In this document: positions 17,599 through 26,110 of the stretch, piece after piece | How positions within the stretch are numbered: the first letter of the stretch is position 1 | Layout of the letters: every line of letters begins with the position of its first letter | Assembly (NCBI RefSeq): GCF_018282095.1 | Contig: NZ_CP074126.1 | Location: 1,436,501 to 1,500,500, forward strand | DNA: 64,000 bases | DNA from: Pseudovibrio brasiliensis | Lineage (GTDB): Bacteria; Pseudomonadota; Alphaproteobacteria; Rhizobiales; Stappiaceae | Reading direction: 5' to 3' | Program-made: the position numbers and the translations under genes | Notes under the pieces: generated by a model | Databases searched by the model: none | The model's input: only the letters and a program-made list of their open reading frames with translations | What the model was told of the DNA's origin: nothing

Positions 17599-18174
17599 AT
17601 GACAACTCGATATCACCCGGCTTTGGTCGCCTTGCACTGGATTGTCGCCCTTATGATTTTCATGGCACTGGTGGTGGGAGGCCCCATGTTGGCCGAAATG
17701 GATAATGCAGACCCGGAAAAGCTGACGGGCATGACAGGGCATATGATCTGGGGCATGACGGTTGGCGTGCTGATCATCCTGCGCCTCATCACCCGCTTTG
17801 TGACGAACAAACCCCGCAAGGCTGATGCGGGCAATGCTGCCCTCAATACGTTCGCTGGGCTGGCACACTGGGCGCTTTACCTGCTCGTTGCTGCGATGGT
17901 TGTCTCTGGCCTGATCATGGCCATAAATGCAGATCTCTTCGCAATCGCATTTGGTGGCACTGGCCAGGCACTCCCGGCAGACCTGATGATCTATCCGGCA
18001 CGCGCCGCCCATGGAATGATCGCCACCTTACTGAGCGCGCTGATCCTGCTGCACATCGGCGGATGGGCATTCCATCAGTTCGTCCTGAAGGATCGTCTGT
18101 TCAGCAGAATGTGGTTCGGCAAGCGAAAAGTGTCTTCTGAAACAGAAGAAACACCCCAGGCACTGAAGGCCTGA
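17599..18174 (+). CDS. Cytochrome b561 family protein
   Basis: 191-residue inner-membrane protein with four predicted helices, of the bacterial cytochrome b561 (cybB) type that passes electrons from ubiquinol. Candidate heme ligands: His in YHPALVALHWIVAL (two), AHWALYLLVAAMV, RAAHGMIATLL and LLHIGGWAFHQF. GGAG at 17589-17592 favours ATG 17599; ATG 17587 is possible. Divergent from a LysR gene. Confidence 0.9.
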   Translation: MTTRYHPALVALHWIVALMIFMALVVGGPMLAEMDNADPEKLTGMTGHMIWGMTVGVLIILRLITRFVTNKPRKADAGNAALNTFAGLAHWALYLLVAAMVVSGLIMAINADLFAIAFGGTGQALPADLMIYPARAAHGMIATLLSALILLHIGGWAFHQFVLKDRLFSRMWFGKRKVSSETEETPQALKA

Positions 18175-18188
18175 CTGGAATAAGAGAT

Positions 18189-18215
18189 GGCTGCTGGGAT
18201 ACACCCCGGCAGCCT
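18189..18215. terminator. Terminator hairpin between cytochrome b561 and the acetyltransferase
   Basis: 10-bp stem GGCTGCTGGG / CCCCGGCAGCC-type pairing (18189-18198 with 18105-like arm at 18205-18214, one G-T pair) with a 6-base loop in the 46-bp gap between convergent genes. Confidence 0.65.
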
Positions 18216-18220
18216 TCGCT

Positions 18221-18769
18221 TTACCTGCGAATGCGAGCCGGATTGCCCACCACGGTTGCCCCGGCGGGCACGTCCTTAGTCACCACGCTGCCAGCGCCAA
18301 CAATGGCCTCATCGCCAATTGTCACACCCGGCATGATGATCGCCGCCCCACCAATCCAGACGCGTTTGCCGATGGTCACCGGCTTGGCAACCTCCAGCCC
18401 GGCACATCGCTTCTCTGCATCCTTATGGTGCTGCGCGCAATAGATCTGCACATTCGGCCCCAGCATGGTCTGCGCCCCAATCCGCACCGTGGCACTGTCC
18501 AGAATGGTGCAGCCCGCATTGAGGAAGACTCTCTCTTCTAGATGAATGTTGACGCCGTAAGAGCAATGGAACGGCGTTTCGATGATCGTGCTGTCTGTAG
18601 CACTGCCAAGCAAGGCACGTAGGGCAGGGCTGATCAGCCCACGTTCACTTGGGTGCAATGTGCGATGTTCATGCACAGCGCGATAGGCCGCTTGCCGCAT
18701 CGCTTCCAGCTCATCATCAATGCAGGTGTACCACTCACCTGCCTCCATTTTTTCACGTTCTGTTTTCAT
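18221..18769 (-). CDS. Sugar O-acetyltransferase (maltose acetyltransferase / NodL type)
   Basis: 182-residue left-handed beta-helix acetyltransferase. N-terminal Mac domain ([20 protein letters not shown]) followed by hexapeptide repeats, including [20 protein letters not shown], the catalytic-His region CAQHH, and [20 protein letters not shown]. It acetylates a sugar hydroxyl with acetyl-CoA; the acceptor cannot be told. Complete; convergent with the cytochrome b561 gene. Confidence 0.92.
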   Translation of the reverse strand: MKTEREKMEAGEWYTCIDDELEAMRQAAYRAVHEHRTLHPSERGLISPALRALLGSATDSTIIETPFHCSYGVNIHLEERVFLNAGCTILDSATVRIGAQTMLGPNVQIYCAQHHKDAEKRCAGLEVAKPVTIGKRVWIGGAAIIMPGVTIGDEAIVGAGSVVTKDVPAGATVVGNPARIRR

Positions 18770-18934
18770 GTGGGGCTATTCCTTGAGTCTTGCCGTAACT
18801 CTCGGAAAAATCGAAGAGTCTTGCAAGCAGCATTTTTACTGTCACCTGCATTTCACTAAAGCCTGAGCAGCTCATCAGCGGAATCTGCTGGTTTGCTTTG
18901 CCATAAAATGCGACATAGAACATATAGTGAACAA

Positions 18935-19486
18935 ATGGAGCTGGAGATGCAATGGCTACCTGGGTTCTATTGGAAGGAGAGGGACGGCCAGAGAAACATG
19001 TTTGTTGGTGGCTCGCTGCTGTCCTTCGAAGTCGCAATCTTGCTTTGGGAAGAGCTGGCAATGCCGCCATGCCTCATGTGGCAATGGCAGATTTTGCATA
19101 AAGCCTATGTGCGAGCATCTGGAGGAGAAGCAACAAAGGCGCTTGGCACCATCTCCTCTCAGATCGCCTACTGCCATTATGTTGGCTCACTCAAGGCGCA
19201 ACCACCTGAAAGAGAAGAAATGAGAAAACCGAAATACGTCTGGGGCCCTGCTGAAGGAGCAAAGATCGGCGACGGCAGAGGCATTGGCCGCGTACCCGAC
19301 AATCCCGAGATCTTCATGCGTGTTGACCGCTTCACCCAGGAGAACGGCGCGATAGGCTGGTACTATGTGGTGTCCGAAGGTCGGGAGTTCATCGAAGACG
19401 GACACCGTCTCAGTAAATGGGAAGCCGTTTTGGCGGCTGAAGAGGTCTATGACAGCAGCGGCATCTGCAAAGCCTCTCTGATCTGA
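18935..19486 (+). CDS. Hypothetical protein
   Basis: 183 residues with ATG at 18935; ATGs at 18908 and 18947 are alternatives and none has a good ribosome-binding site. Tryptophan-rich N-terminal half (WLPGFYW, LLWEELAMPPCLMWQWQILH) and a C-terminal half with a strand-rich RVDRFTQENGAIGWYYVVSEG region. No family recognised, no signal peptide. Convergent with the NAD(P)-binding oxidoreductase, whose stop is 9 bp away. Coding is supported by its length and the absence of a better frame on either strand. Confidence 0.55.
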   Translation: MELEMQWLPGFYWKERDGQRNMFVGGSLLSFEVAILLWEELAMPPCLMWQWQILHKAYVRASGGEATKALGTISSQIAYCHYVGSLKAQPPEREEMRKPKYVWGPAEGAKIGDGRGIGRVPDNPEIFMRVDRFTQENGAIGWYYVVSEGREFIEDGHRLSKWEAVLAAEEVYDSSGICKASLI

Positions 19487-19495
19487 CCGCACGCC

Positions 19496-20125
19496 TCAGG
19501 TGGAAATCCCCACGGCACGGCGAAGGTATTGCGCATCCGAAAGTTGGCGACTGAGAAAACCGGCGATGTCTGCTGGGTTAATCTTCAGCGAAAGGCGCGG
19601 TTCAGATGCGGGGAAGTTCTCTTTGTAGCCGCCGGTTGCCAGATCAGGAGCAAATGCGCTGGGCCGTACAATTGTCCAGTCCAGACCGCTCACCCGCACC
19701 AGCTCCTCCTGCAGCTCGTGGTCTTTGAACACAGGCCGCAACAACGCACCAAACATGATCCGCTTCCAGAAGAAGTTAAGGTTGCCCCAGCTCTCATGCG
19801 CCCCAAGGGTGGACTGACAGACCAGCCGCTTCACCCCATGCTTTTGCATGCCCAGAATGACATTGCGGGTGCCGTCCGACCGGATCGTACTGCTACGGGA
19901 CATTCCAGCACCCAGTGTAATCACCACCGCTTCATGTCCTTCAACTGCTGCTGCAACCTCATCAGCAGAGGCCGCATTGCCTGCCAGAAGCGTCAGGTTT
20001 TCATGCTCAATCTTCAGCTTGCCGGGTGTTCGGGCAAAGGCTGTCACCCTGTGCCCATCTGCCAGCATCCTCTCTGTGGCGAGCCTGCCAACGGTGCCCG
20101 TTGCACCAAATATGATCGTTTTCAT
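19496..20125 (-). CDS. NAD(P)H-binding protein (NmrA/SDR-atypical type)
   Basis: 209-residue Rossmann-fold protein. Dinucleotide motif IIFGATGTVGRLA at residues 4-16, RTPGKL in the NADP-discriminating position, and TIVRPSAF near residue 160, typical of extended/atypical SDRs. Related to flavin reductase- and NmrA-like proteins; substrate unknown. Divergent from a TetR regulator over a 67-bp region packed with TTGACA/TGTCAA repeats, which implies control by that regulator. Confidence 0.88.
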   Translation of the reverse strand: MKTIIFGATGTVGRLATERMLADGHRVTAFARTPGKLKIEHENLTLLAGNAASADEVAAAVEGHEAVVITLGAGMSRSSTIRSDGTRNVILGMQKHGVKRLVCQSTLGAHESWGNLNFFWKRIMFGALLRPVFKDHELQEELVRVSGLDWTIVRPSAFAPDLATGGYKENFPASEPRLSLKINPADIAGFLSRQLSDAQYLRRAVGIST

Positions 20126-20146
20126 TGTCGTACCTTTCTAACTTTA

Positions 20147-20199
20147 CATGGTGTCAAGTTGACATCATGTCAATCGCATCTATATTGACGCCATGTCAA
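20147..20199. promoter_or_regulatory. Triple palindromic operator between nmrA-like gene and tetR
   Basis: Three overlapping or adjacent palindromes: TGTCAA-g-TTGACA within CATG...CATG (20147-20169), the perfect TTGACAT-c-ATGTCAA (20159-20173), and TTGACGCCATGTCAA (20185-20199). The last one contains the ATG of the TetR gene at 20193. The arrangement implies repression of both genes and autoregulation. Confidence 0.8.
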
Positions 20200-20783
20200 G
20201 TCAGAATATTCCCACCCGAGATCGTATCCTGAAGTCCACCTGGCAATTGCTGGAAGCGGGGAATGGCAATGCTGTGCGCATGTCAGATATCGCCAAGGCT
20301 GCCAAAATCAGCCGTCAAGCGCTCTATCTGCACTTTCCCAATCGCGCAGATTTGCTCACTGCTACAACGCGTTATCTGGATGAAGTGCACGATATCGAGG
20401 CAAAGCTGGCAAAAAGCCGGGGCGCAGCATCCGGCACGGACAGACTGGAAGCCTGGGTCGAGACCTGGGGCAATTACATCCCGACGATTTTTGGTGTGGC
20501 CAAGGCTCTCATGGCCATGCAGGAGACCGATGAAGAAGCCGCAGCAGCCTGGAACGACCGAATCCTTGCCATCCGCGATGGTTGCGAAAAGGCGGTGCAA
20601 GCACTCAAGGCCGATGGCAAGCTGACGGATAAAATGAGCGAAGAAGAAGCAACCGATTTGCTCCTCACGCTCCTTTCCGTACGCAACTGGGAACAGCTGC
20701 GTATCACCTGCAACTGGACGCAAGACCGCTACATAGACATGATGCAGCAGCTGACCGCGCAGGCATTGGTGAAATCAGGATAA
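20193..20783 (+). CDS. TetR family transcriptional regulator
   Basis: 196-residue TetR-type repressor. The N-terminal HTH covers about residues 8-55 with VRMSDIAKAAKISRQALYLHF as recognition region (quoted in part), followed by a ligand domain with no recognised subfamily. Divergent from the NAD(P)-binding oxidoreductase and almost certainly its regulator; its start codon lies inside one operator copy. It converges on paaR with a 12-bp gap. Confidence 0.9.
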   Translation: MSSQNIPTRDRILKSTWQLLEAGNGNAVRMSDIAKAAKISRQALYLHFPNRADLLTATTRYLDEVHDIEAKLAKSRGAASGTDRLEAWVETWGNYIPTIFGVAKALMAMQETDEEAAAAWNDRILAIRDGCEKAVQALKADGKLTDKMSEEEATDLLLTLLSVRNWEQLRITCNWTQDRYIDMMQQLTAQALVKSG

Positions 20784-20795
20784 GGATAGGGAAGA

Positions 20796-21407
20796 TCAGC
20801 TCGCCGCAGTTCCTTGAATGGAACGCGAACCATTCAGCAGAAGCTGCACCACCAGATCGGCATAACCTTCGCGGGTCAGGTCGCCCCCCGGTTTAAACCA
20901 GAGGTAAGACCAGTTGAGCATGCCAAACAGGCTCATGGTGACAGGCTTGATCAGTGCGTCGCCATCACCGAACTGCGGGTTAGTGGCAGCCACAGCTTTG
21001 GCGAAGATGGCGACAAGCTTGCGTTCCAGCTCAATGATGTCTTGTTTCTTTTCAACGGGCAGAAAGGACAACTCATTGATCTGTAGCTTGTGCTCAGAAT
21101 CTGCATCCTCATAGGCCAGCATCAAAGCACGGCACAGGCTACGTAAACGCTCCAGCGGCTCTTGTTCCGCCTGACCAGCGCTTTCCACCGCATCAACCAG
21201 TTCTTCAAGGTGAGCGCTGATGATATCAATCAGCAGCGTCTCTTTGTTCTCATAGTAATGGTAGAGCAAAGCCTTGGAGAAGCCGCAGATCTTGGCGATC
21301 TGCGCCATGGATGTTTTGTCGTAGCCATGCTGCGCGAAGGCGCGCGCCGATAACTTCAAGATGGATTTGCGTTTGTCGTCATAATCCGCTGCTCTGGTGC
21401 GCGCCAT
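20796..21407 (-). CDS. paaR: TetR family regulator of phenylacetate genes (PaaR type)
   Basis: 203-residue TetR-type regulator. HTH at about residues 13-58: KLSARAFAQHGYDKTSMAQI and FSKALLYHYYENK. The ligand domain contains WSYLWFKPGG, seen in TetR regulators of paa clusters. Located 15 bp downstream of paaK on the same strand, so probably co-transcribed with paaG, paaI and paaK. In other proteobacteria PaaR binds a GACCGGTC-type palindrome, and one lies upstream of paaG/paaN here. The assignment to PaaR is from context. Confidence 0.78.
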   Translation of the reverse strand: MARTRAADYDDKRKSILKLSARAFAQHGYDKTSMAQIAKICGFSKALLYHYYENKETLLIDIISAHLEELVDAVESAGQAEQEPLERLRSLCRALMLAYEDADSEHKLQINELSFLPVEKKQDIIELERKLVAIFAKAVAATNPQFGDGDALIKPVTMSLFGMLNWSYLWFKPGGDLTREGYADLVVQLLLNGSRSIQGTAAS

Positions 21408-21422
21408 GCTTTTGTATTTCCG

Positions 21423-22736
21423 TTAATCTTCTTTAGGCCGCAGGTCCACAACCCGCATGGCCTTGCCTTGGCTTCGTTCTATGGAATTTGGCAGGCCCAC
21501 GTCTACCCCAACCGAAATTCCGATATTGTTTTTCACATGAACCGCCAGTTCTTTCGCACTCGCCAGACGATCTGCATCAGAGGTCGCATGGGCAGCTGCT
21601 TCCACTTTCACCATCAGCTGATCCATGCGACCCTTGCGCACAAGCTCAATCTGATAATGAGGGGAGAGGCCATCACAGCGCAGCATCTGCTCTTCAATCT
21701 GGCTTGGGAACACGTTCACACCGCGCACGATCATCATGTCATCTGAGCGCCCGGTGACCTTCTCCATGCGCCGCATCTTGCGGGCGGTGCCTGGCATCAG
21801 GCGTGTCAGGTCACGGGTGCGATAGCGGATGATCGGCAGACCTTCCTTGGTCAGCGTGGTGAACACCAGCTCACCCTCAGATCCGTCGGGCAGAACCTCA
21901 CCGGTCACCGGATCAATGATCTCAGGGTAGAAGTGATCCTCCCAGATGTGTAGACCGTCCTTGGTCTCCACACACTCCTGCGCGACACCCGGTCCCATCA
22001 CTTCTGAAAGGCCATAGATATCAACAGCATGCATGTCGAAGGCTTGTTCGATCTCTTCACGCATAGAGTTGGTCCACGGCTCAGCACCGAAGATGCCGAT
22101 CTTGATGGAGCTCTTGCGTGGATCCAGTCCTTCTTTGCGATACTCATCCAGAATGGAGAGCATGTAAGACGGGGTGACCATGATGATCTCAGGCTTAAAG
22201 TCCTCAATCAGCCGAACCTGACGCTCTGTCATGCCGCCAGACATGGGGATGACGGTACAGCCAAGCGCTTCAGCACCGTAGTGCGCACCAAGCCCGCCAG
22301 TGAACAGCCCATAGCCATAAGCGATGTGCACTTTATCACCCGGCTTGCCACCCGCAGCACGAATGGAACGGGCAACAACACCCGCCCAGGTCTCAATATC
22401 CTTCTTGGTGTAACCCACCACGGTTGGCTTGCCAGTTGTGCCAGAGGATGCATGAATGCGGCAGATGTCTTCCTCCGGAACAGCAAACATCCCGAACGGA
22501 TAATTATCACGCAAATCCTGTTTGGTGGTGAAAGGAAACTTCGCCAGATCAGCCAGACTTTGCAGGTCATCGGGATGCACGCCAGCTGCATCAAAACTGT
22601 CTTTATAGAACTTTACGTTCTCATATGCATGGCGAACTGACCAGCGCATGCGCTCCAATTGCAGCGCTTGCAGCTCATCCCGTCCAGCCGTTTCAATAGG
22701 CTCCAGATCAGGCCTGCGTTCTTCAACCTCCAACAT
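21423..22736 (-). CDS. paaK: Phenylacetate--CoA ligase
   Basis: 437-residue adenylate-forming enzyme that makes phenylacetyl-CoA from phenylacetate, ATP and CoA, the first committed step of the pathway. P-loop-like SSGTTGKPT at residues 97-105, YGLSEVMGPG near residue 240 and the C-terminal GRSDDMMIVRGVNVFPSQ hinge region fit the family. Full length. Between paaI upstream and paaR downstream; a palindromic repeat element lies in the 125-bp gap before paaI. Confidence 0.96.
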   Translation of the reverse strand: MLEVEERRPDLEPIETAGRDELQALQLERMRWSVRHAYENVKFYKDSFDAAGVHPDDLQSLADLAKFPFTTKQDLRDNYPFGMFAVPEEDICRIHASSGTTGKPTVVGYTKKDIETWAGVVARSIRAAGGKPGDKVHIAYGYGLFTGGLGAHYGAEALGCTVIPMSGGMTERQVRLIEDFKPEIIMVTPSYMLSILDEYRKEGLDPRKSSIKIGIFGAEPWTNSMREEIEQAFDMHAVDIYGLSEVMGPGVAQECVETKDGLHIWEDHFYPEIIDPVTGEVLPDGSEGELVFTTLTKEGLPIIRYRTRDLTRLMPGTARKMRRMEKVTGRSDDMMIVRGVNVFPSQIEEQMLRCDGLSPHYQIELVRKGRMDQLMVKVEAAAHATSDADRLASAKELAVHVKNNIGISVGVDVGLPNSIERSQGKAMRVVDLRPKED

Positions 22737-22765
22737 TTTCTCCTCCTCAAATGCTGGTAATCAAA

Positions 22766-22854
22766 GCGTATTCCCGAAAAGTGGAAACCGGTTTTCGGAT
22801 AAGAATACGCAAAAAAAACAATGAGTTAAGCAGCTTCAGCACAAGCTGTTTAAC
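22766..22854. repeat. Bipartite palindromic repeat, copy 1
   Basis: Hairpin A is 45 bp (22766-22810): outer arms GCGTATTC / GAATACGC, inner arms CCGAAAA / TTTTCGG around an ACCGGT core. Hairpin B (22825-22854) has 12-bp arms GTTAAGCAGCTT / AAGCTGTTTAAC. It sits between paaK and paaI. Hairpin A recurs at 27132 and 38360; hairpin B keeps its structure but not its sequence. Confidence 0.85.
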
Positions 22855-22861
22855 GAATAAT

Positions 22862-23293
22862 TTAAGAGCTTAACTCGATATGGGTCCCTTTGATGGTCCT
22901 CGAGTTTCCGCGAAATTCCGCAATGCGTGCGCCGTCCTGATTGCACACATGAATGTCGTAGACGCCGGAGCGGCCTTGCACGGTAATTTCCTCGGCAGTC
23001 GCCGTCAGAACATCATCCTCAAAGGCCGGGGCGAGATAAGTGATGGAGCATTGAAACGCCACAACACGCTGATTATGGCTGTTGCATGCAAAAGCAAACG
23101 CGCTGTCCGCCAGGGTAAAAATGTACCCGCCGTGGCATGTCTTGTGCCCATTGGTCATGCGCTCAAGGATCTTCATGGAGATCACAGCGCGGCCCGGTGC
23201 AATCTCATCCAGCGTCATGCCCAGAGCACGTGTTGCTTCGTCTTCTTCCCACATGGAGGCCGCAACGGCCTCCGCCAATTCCTGCTTGTCCAT
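22862..23293 (-). CDS. paaI: Hydroxyphenylacetyl-CoA thioesterase PaaI
   Basis: 143-residue hotdog-fold thioesterase that rescues CoA from dead-end phenylacetate intermediates. The active-site region NGHKTCHGGYIFTLADSAFA with its HGG and Asp is intact. Its start overlaps the paaG stop by one base, so translation is coupled. Confidence 0.94.
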   Translation of the reverse strand: MDKQELAEAVAASMWEEDEATRALGMTLDEIAPGRAVISMKILERMTNGHKTCHGGYIFTLADSAFAFACNSHNQRVVAFQCSITYLAPAFEDDVLTATAEEITVQGRSGVYDIHVCNQDGARIAEFRGNSRTIKGTHIELSS

Positions 23294-24108
23294 TATCGCT
23301 TGCCTGAATATTTCGGAGCCCGCTTTTCCATAAAGGCAGTCACACCCTCCAGATAATCCGGCGTGCGGCCCGCTTCGCCCTGATAATCCCGCTCCAGATC
23401 AAGCTGCTCATCCAGCGTGTTGCCTTCAGAGGCATTGAGCGCCTGCTTGATCAGACCAAGACCAATGGTCGGCCCCACAGAAAGCTCCTGAACCATAGCC
23501 GTGGCTTCGTCCAGAAACGTCTCGGCAGAAGAGCACTTCCAGATCATGCCCCATTCTTCTGCCTGCGCGGCCGTGATCGGCGTGCCCAGCATGGCAAGCC
23601 CGCGCGCCCGAGCTGAGCCTACGAGACGTGGCAGGAAGTAAGTGCCACCAGAATCCGGCACCAGCCCGATCTTGGCAAAGGCTTGAATGAATTTGGCTTT
23701 CTCGGAGGCTATCACGATATCGCACGCCATGGCGATGTTGGCACCAGCGCCAGCAGCCACACCATTGACTGCACACACAATCGGCATGTTGATCGATTTC
23801 AGCTTGCGGATAAGGGGATTATAAAAATCACCGATGGTCTGGGTGAGATCCGGTGGAGGGGAGCCCGGTGTCGGCTTCACGCGGTCACCAAGATCCTGAC
23901 CTGCGCAGAACCCTTTGCCAGCGGCCGTCAGCAAAATAGCGCGGCAGTTCACATCCGCGTCGGCTGCTTCCAGCGCGGCATAGAGCGCACGGTGCATCTC
24001 GTCATTGAACGAGTTCAGTTTGTCAGGACGGTTTAGTGTAATCACATGGTAGGTGTCTTTCACATCCACCAGAATGCTCTGCTCGGAAATGACGGTGGTC
24101 TCGCTCAT
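23293..24108 (-). CDS. paaG: 1,2-epoxyphenylacetyl-CoA isomerase PaaG (enoyl-CoA isomerase family)
   Basis: 271-residue crotonase-fold enzyme that converts the ring epoxide of phenylacetyl-CoA to the oxepin. Oxyanion-hole segments: AAGKGFCAGQDLGDR near residue 65 and VNGVAAGAGANIAMACDIV near residue 113. A catalytic Asp is expected in LVPDSGGTYFLPR. ATG 24108 follows GGGAGAGATC; the ATG at 24123 would add five residues. First gene of the paaG-paaI-paaK-paaR operon. Confidence 0.94.
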   Translation of the reverse strand: MSETTVISEQSILVDVKDTYHVITLNRPDKLNSFNDEMHRALYAALEAADADVNCRAILLTAAGKGFCAGQDLGDRVKPTPGSPPPDLTQTIGDFYNPLIRKLKSINMPIVCAVNGVAAGAGANIAMACDIVIASEKAKFIQAFAKIGLVPDSGGTYFLPRLVGSARARGLAMLGTPITAAQAEEWGMIWKCSSAETFLDEATAMVQELSVGPTIGLGLIKQALNASEGNTLDEQLDLERDYQGEAGRTPDYLEGVTAFMEKRAPKYSGKR

Positions 24109-24257
24109 GATCTCTCCCTCCATATAGGTCTGTCATCACTCCCCAGTGAATCACCGAATCTCCTCCAATGAACTTCCAAATTCATGAGGAGAGCCCTCTG
24201 GAAAACCTAATCACTTCGTAGGCTGGTCGATGGTTCTAGCAATTTTTGCTTGAAATG

Positions 24258-24271
24258 ACTGACCGGTCGGT
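24258..24271. promoter_or_regulatory. Candidate PaaR operator between paaG and paaN
   Basis: ACTGACCGGTCGGT is a 14-bp palindrome with one mismatch around the perfect core GACCGGTC. It lies between the divergent paaG and paaN starts (150 and 100 bp away) and resembles the TetR-type paa operators known from other proteobacteria. TAAATTATT next to it may be a -10 region of paaN. Confidence 0.65.
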
Positions 24272-24370
24272 AAATTATTGTCTGGAAGTGAAACCGCTGT
24301 CAATTGGAATTCAACTCACACATTGGTCGAAGAAGCACTGCGGTAAGCGCAGGTTTTTCGAGGAGGAACA

Positions 24371-26035
24371 ATGAGTAACTTTTTTGAAGCACATAAAGAC
24401 ACGCTCTTTCAGGCAGTAAAGACAAGTAAATCAAGAGATTACTGGTCTGCTTACCCTGAGATCGCCTCTGGCAAGATCTATGGCGAAACAGCAAAAGACG
24501 ATCAGCTTGCAGAATTTGAGGGGATTCTCGGCAAGCCATTCGCACTGGGCCAGCCAACCAACAGTAACTGGACAGGCTCCGAGGCCTCACCCTACGGCAA
24601 GGAGCTGGGCGTCACCTATGAAGATGCTGATCCAGCCGAGCTGGTCAAAGCCTCGCAGGAAGCGGGCAAGAGCTGGGCGAAAGCATCCGTAGAAGAGCGC
24701 GTCGGCGTCGCGCTGGAAATGCTGAGCCGCATCAACAAAAAGTCCTTCCTCATCGCCAACGCGGTGATGCACACCTCCGGTCAGGCGTTCATGATGGCGT
24801 TCCAGGCAGGTGGCCCGCACGCGCAGGACAGAGGCCTTGAGGCCGTTGCTTACGCTTATGATGCGATGACCCAGACACCAACCGAGGTGACCTGGACCAA
24901 GCCGCAGGGCAAGCATGATCCAATCGTGCTGGACAAGAAGTTCCGCGTTGTCCCACGCGGTGTTGCGCTGGTCATTGGCTGTGCGACCTTCCCAACCTGG
25001 AACACCTATCCGGGCATGTTTGCAAGCTTTGTCACCGGCAATCCGGTCATCATCAAACCGCACCCAATGGCGATCCTGCCAATGGCCATCTCTATCCAGA
25101 TTGGCCGTGAGGTGCTCAAGGAAGCAGGCTTTGATCCAAACGTCCTGCTGCTGGCAGCAGATACTGCGGATGCACCAAAAACCAAGGAGCTGGTCACCGC
25201 TGATGCTGTAAAGATCATCGACTTCACAGGCTCCAACACCTTTGGCGAGTGGGTGCGTGAAAACGCAGGCGATGCATTGGTTTATACTGAAGAGGCAGGC
25301 GTCAACGCGATTACCATCGAATCGACTGACAACCTGCGCGGCATGGCCAGCAACATCGCGTTCTCCCTGTCGCTCTATTCCGGTCAGATGTGCACCACAC
25401 CGCAGAACATCTTCGTTCCACGTGATGGCATTGAAACCAATGACGGCAAGAAGAGCTTTGAGGAGGTGGCTGACGCCATCAAGATCTCACTGGACAAGCT
25501 CCTCGGCGATCCGGCCCGTGCTGCTGCGATCCTCGGCGCCGTACAAAACCCGGCAACGCTTGAGCGTATCGATGCTGCTGGCAAGCTCGGCAAGGTGATC
25601 CGCTCATCCGAGCCTGTTGAAGGCATGAATGGCGCCCGTTCTGCAACGCCAACACTGGTAGCGGTCGATTCCAAAAACGAAGAAGCCTACATGCAGGAGC
25701 GCTTCGGCCCGATCTCCTTCATCATCGCTTGTGATGACATCGACGACGCCATCGCCCGCGCAGCAGGTTCTGCAAAGAGCCATGGTGCCATCACGGCAGC
25801 GCTTTATTCAACCGATGAAGCTGTGATTGATAAGGCCGTGGACGCTTATGCCTGGGCAGGCGCACCGCTTTCTGTGAACCTAACTGGCAACATCTATGTG
25901 AACCAGTCGGCAGCGTATTCTGACTTCCACGTCACCGGCGCCAATCCGGCCGGCAACGCCAGCCTCACAGACGGCGCCTACGTCGCCAACCGCTTCCGCA
26001 TCGCCACTGTCCGCCGTCAGGCCGCCATGGCGTAA
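24371..26035 (+). CDS. paaN: Phenylacetate degradation aldehyde dehydrogenase PaaN
   Basis: 554-residue NAD(P)-dependent aldehyde dehydrogenase of the PaaN type, expected to oxidise the ring-opened semialdehyde to 3-oxo-5,6-dehydrosuberyl-CoA. Features: FTGSNTFGEWV coenzyme-binding turn near residue 290, catalytic Glu in EEAGVNAITIES, and active-site Cys in YSGQMCTTPQNIF. It lacks the MaoC-like hydratase domain fused in PaaZ, so a separate ring-opening hydratase is needed. GAGGAGG precedes the ATG. Divergent from paaG. Confidence 0.93.
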   Translation: MSNFFEAHKDTLFQAVKTSKSRDYWSAYPEIASGKIYGETAKDDQLAEFEGILGKPFALGQPTNSNWTGSEASPYGKELGVTYEDADPAELVKASQEAGKSWAKASVEERVGVALEMLSRINKKSFLIANAVMHTSGQAFMMAFQAGGPHAQDRGLEAVAYAYDAMTQTPTEVTWTKPQGKHDPIVLDKKFRVVPRGVALVIGCATFPTWNTYPGMFASFVTGNPVIIKPHPMAILPMAISIQIGREVLKEAGFDPNVLLLAADTADAPKTKELVTADAVKIIDFTGSNTFGEWVRENAGDALVYTEEAGVNAITIESTDNLRGMASNIAFSLSLYSGQMCTTPQNIFVPRDGIETNDGKKSFEEVADAIKISLDKLLGDPARAAAILGAVQNPATLERIDAAGKLGKVIRSSEPVEGMNGARSATPTLVAVDSKNEEAYMQERFGPISFIIACDDIDDAIARAAGSAKSHGAITAALYSTDEAVIDKAVDAYAWAGAPLSVNLTGNIYVNQSAAYSDFHVTGANPAGNASLTDGAYVANRFRIATVRRQAAMA

Positions 26036-26056
26036 GCCAAGTTTTTGAGACACTAA

Positions 26057-26090
26057 AAAAGGGCCGGTGCAATGCATCGGCCCTTTTCTT
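26057..26090. terminator. Bidirectional terminator between paaN and iolG
   Basis: 10-bp stem AAAAGGGCCG / CGGCCCTTTT (26057-26066, 26078-26087), extended inward by GTGC/GCAT pairing around an AAT loop. A and T runs on both sides let it stop both convergent genes. Confidence 0.92.
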
Positions 26091-26110
26091 ATTCAAATCT
26101 GAAAGCAGAC

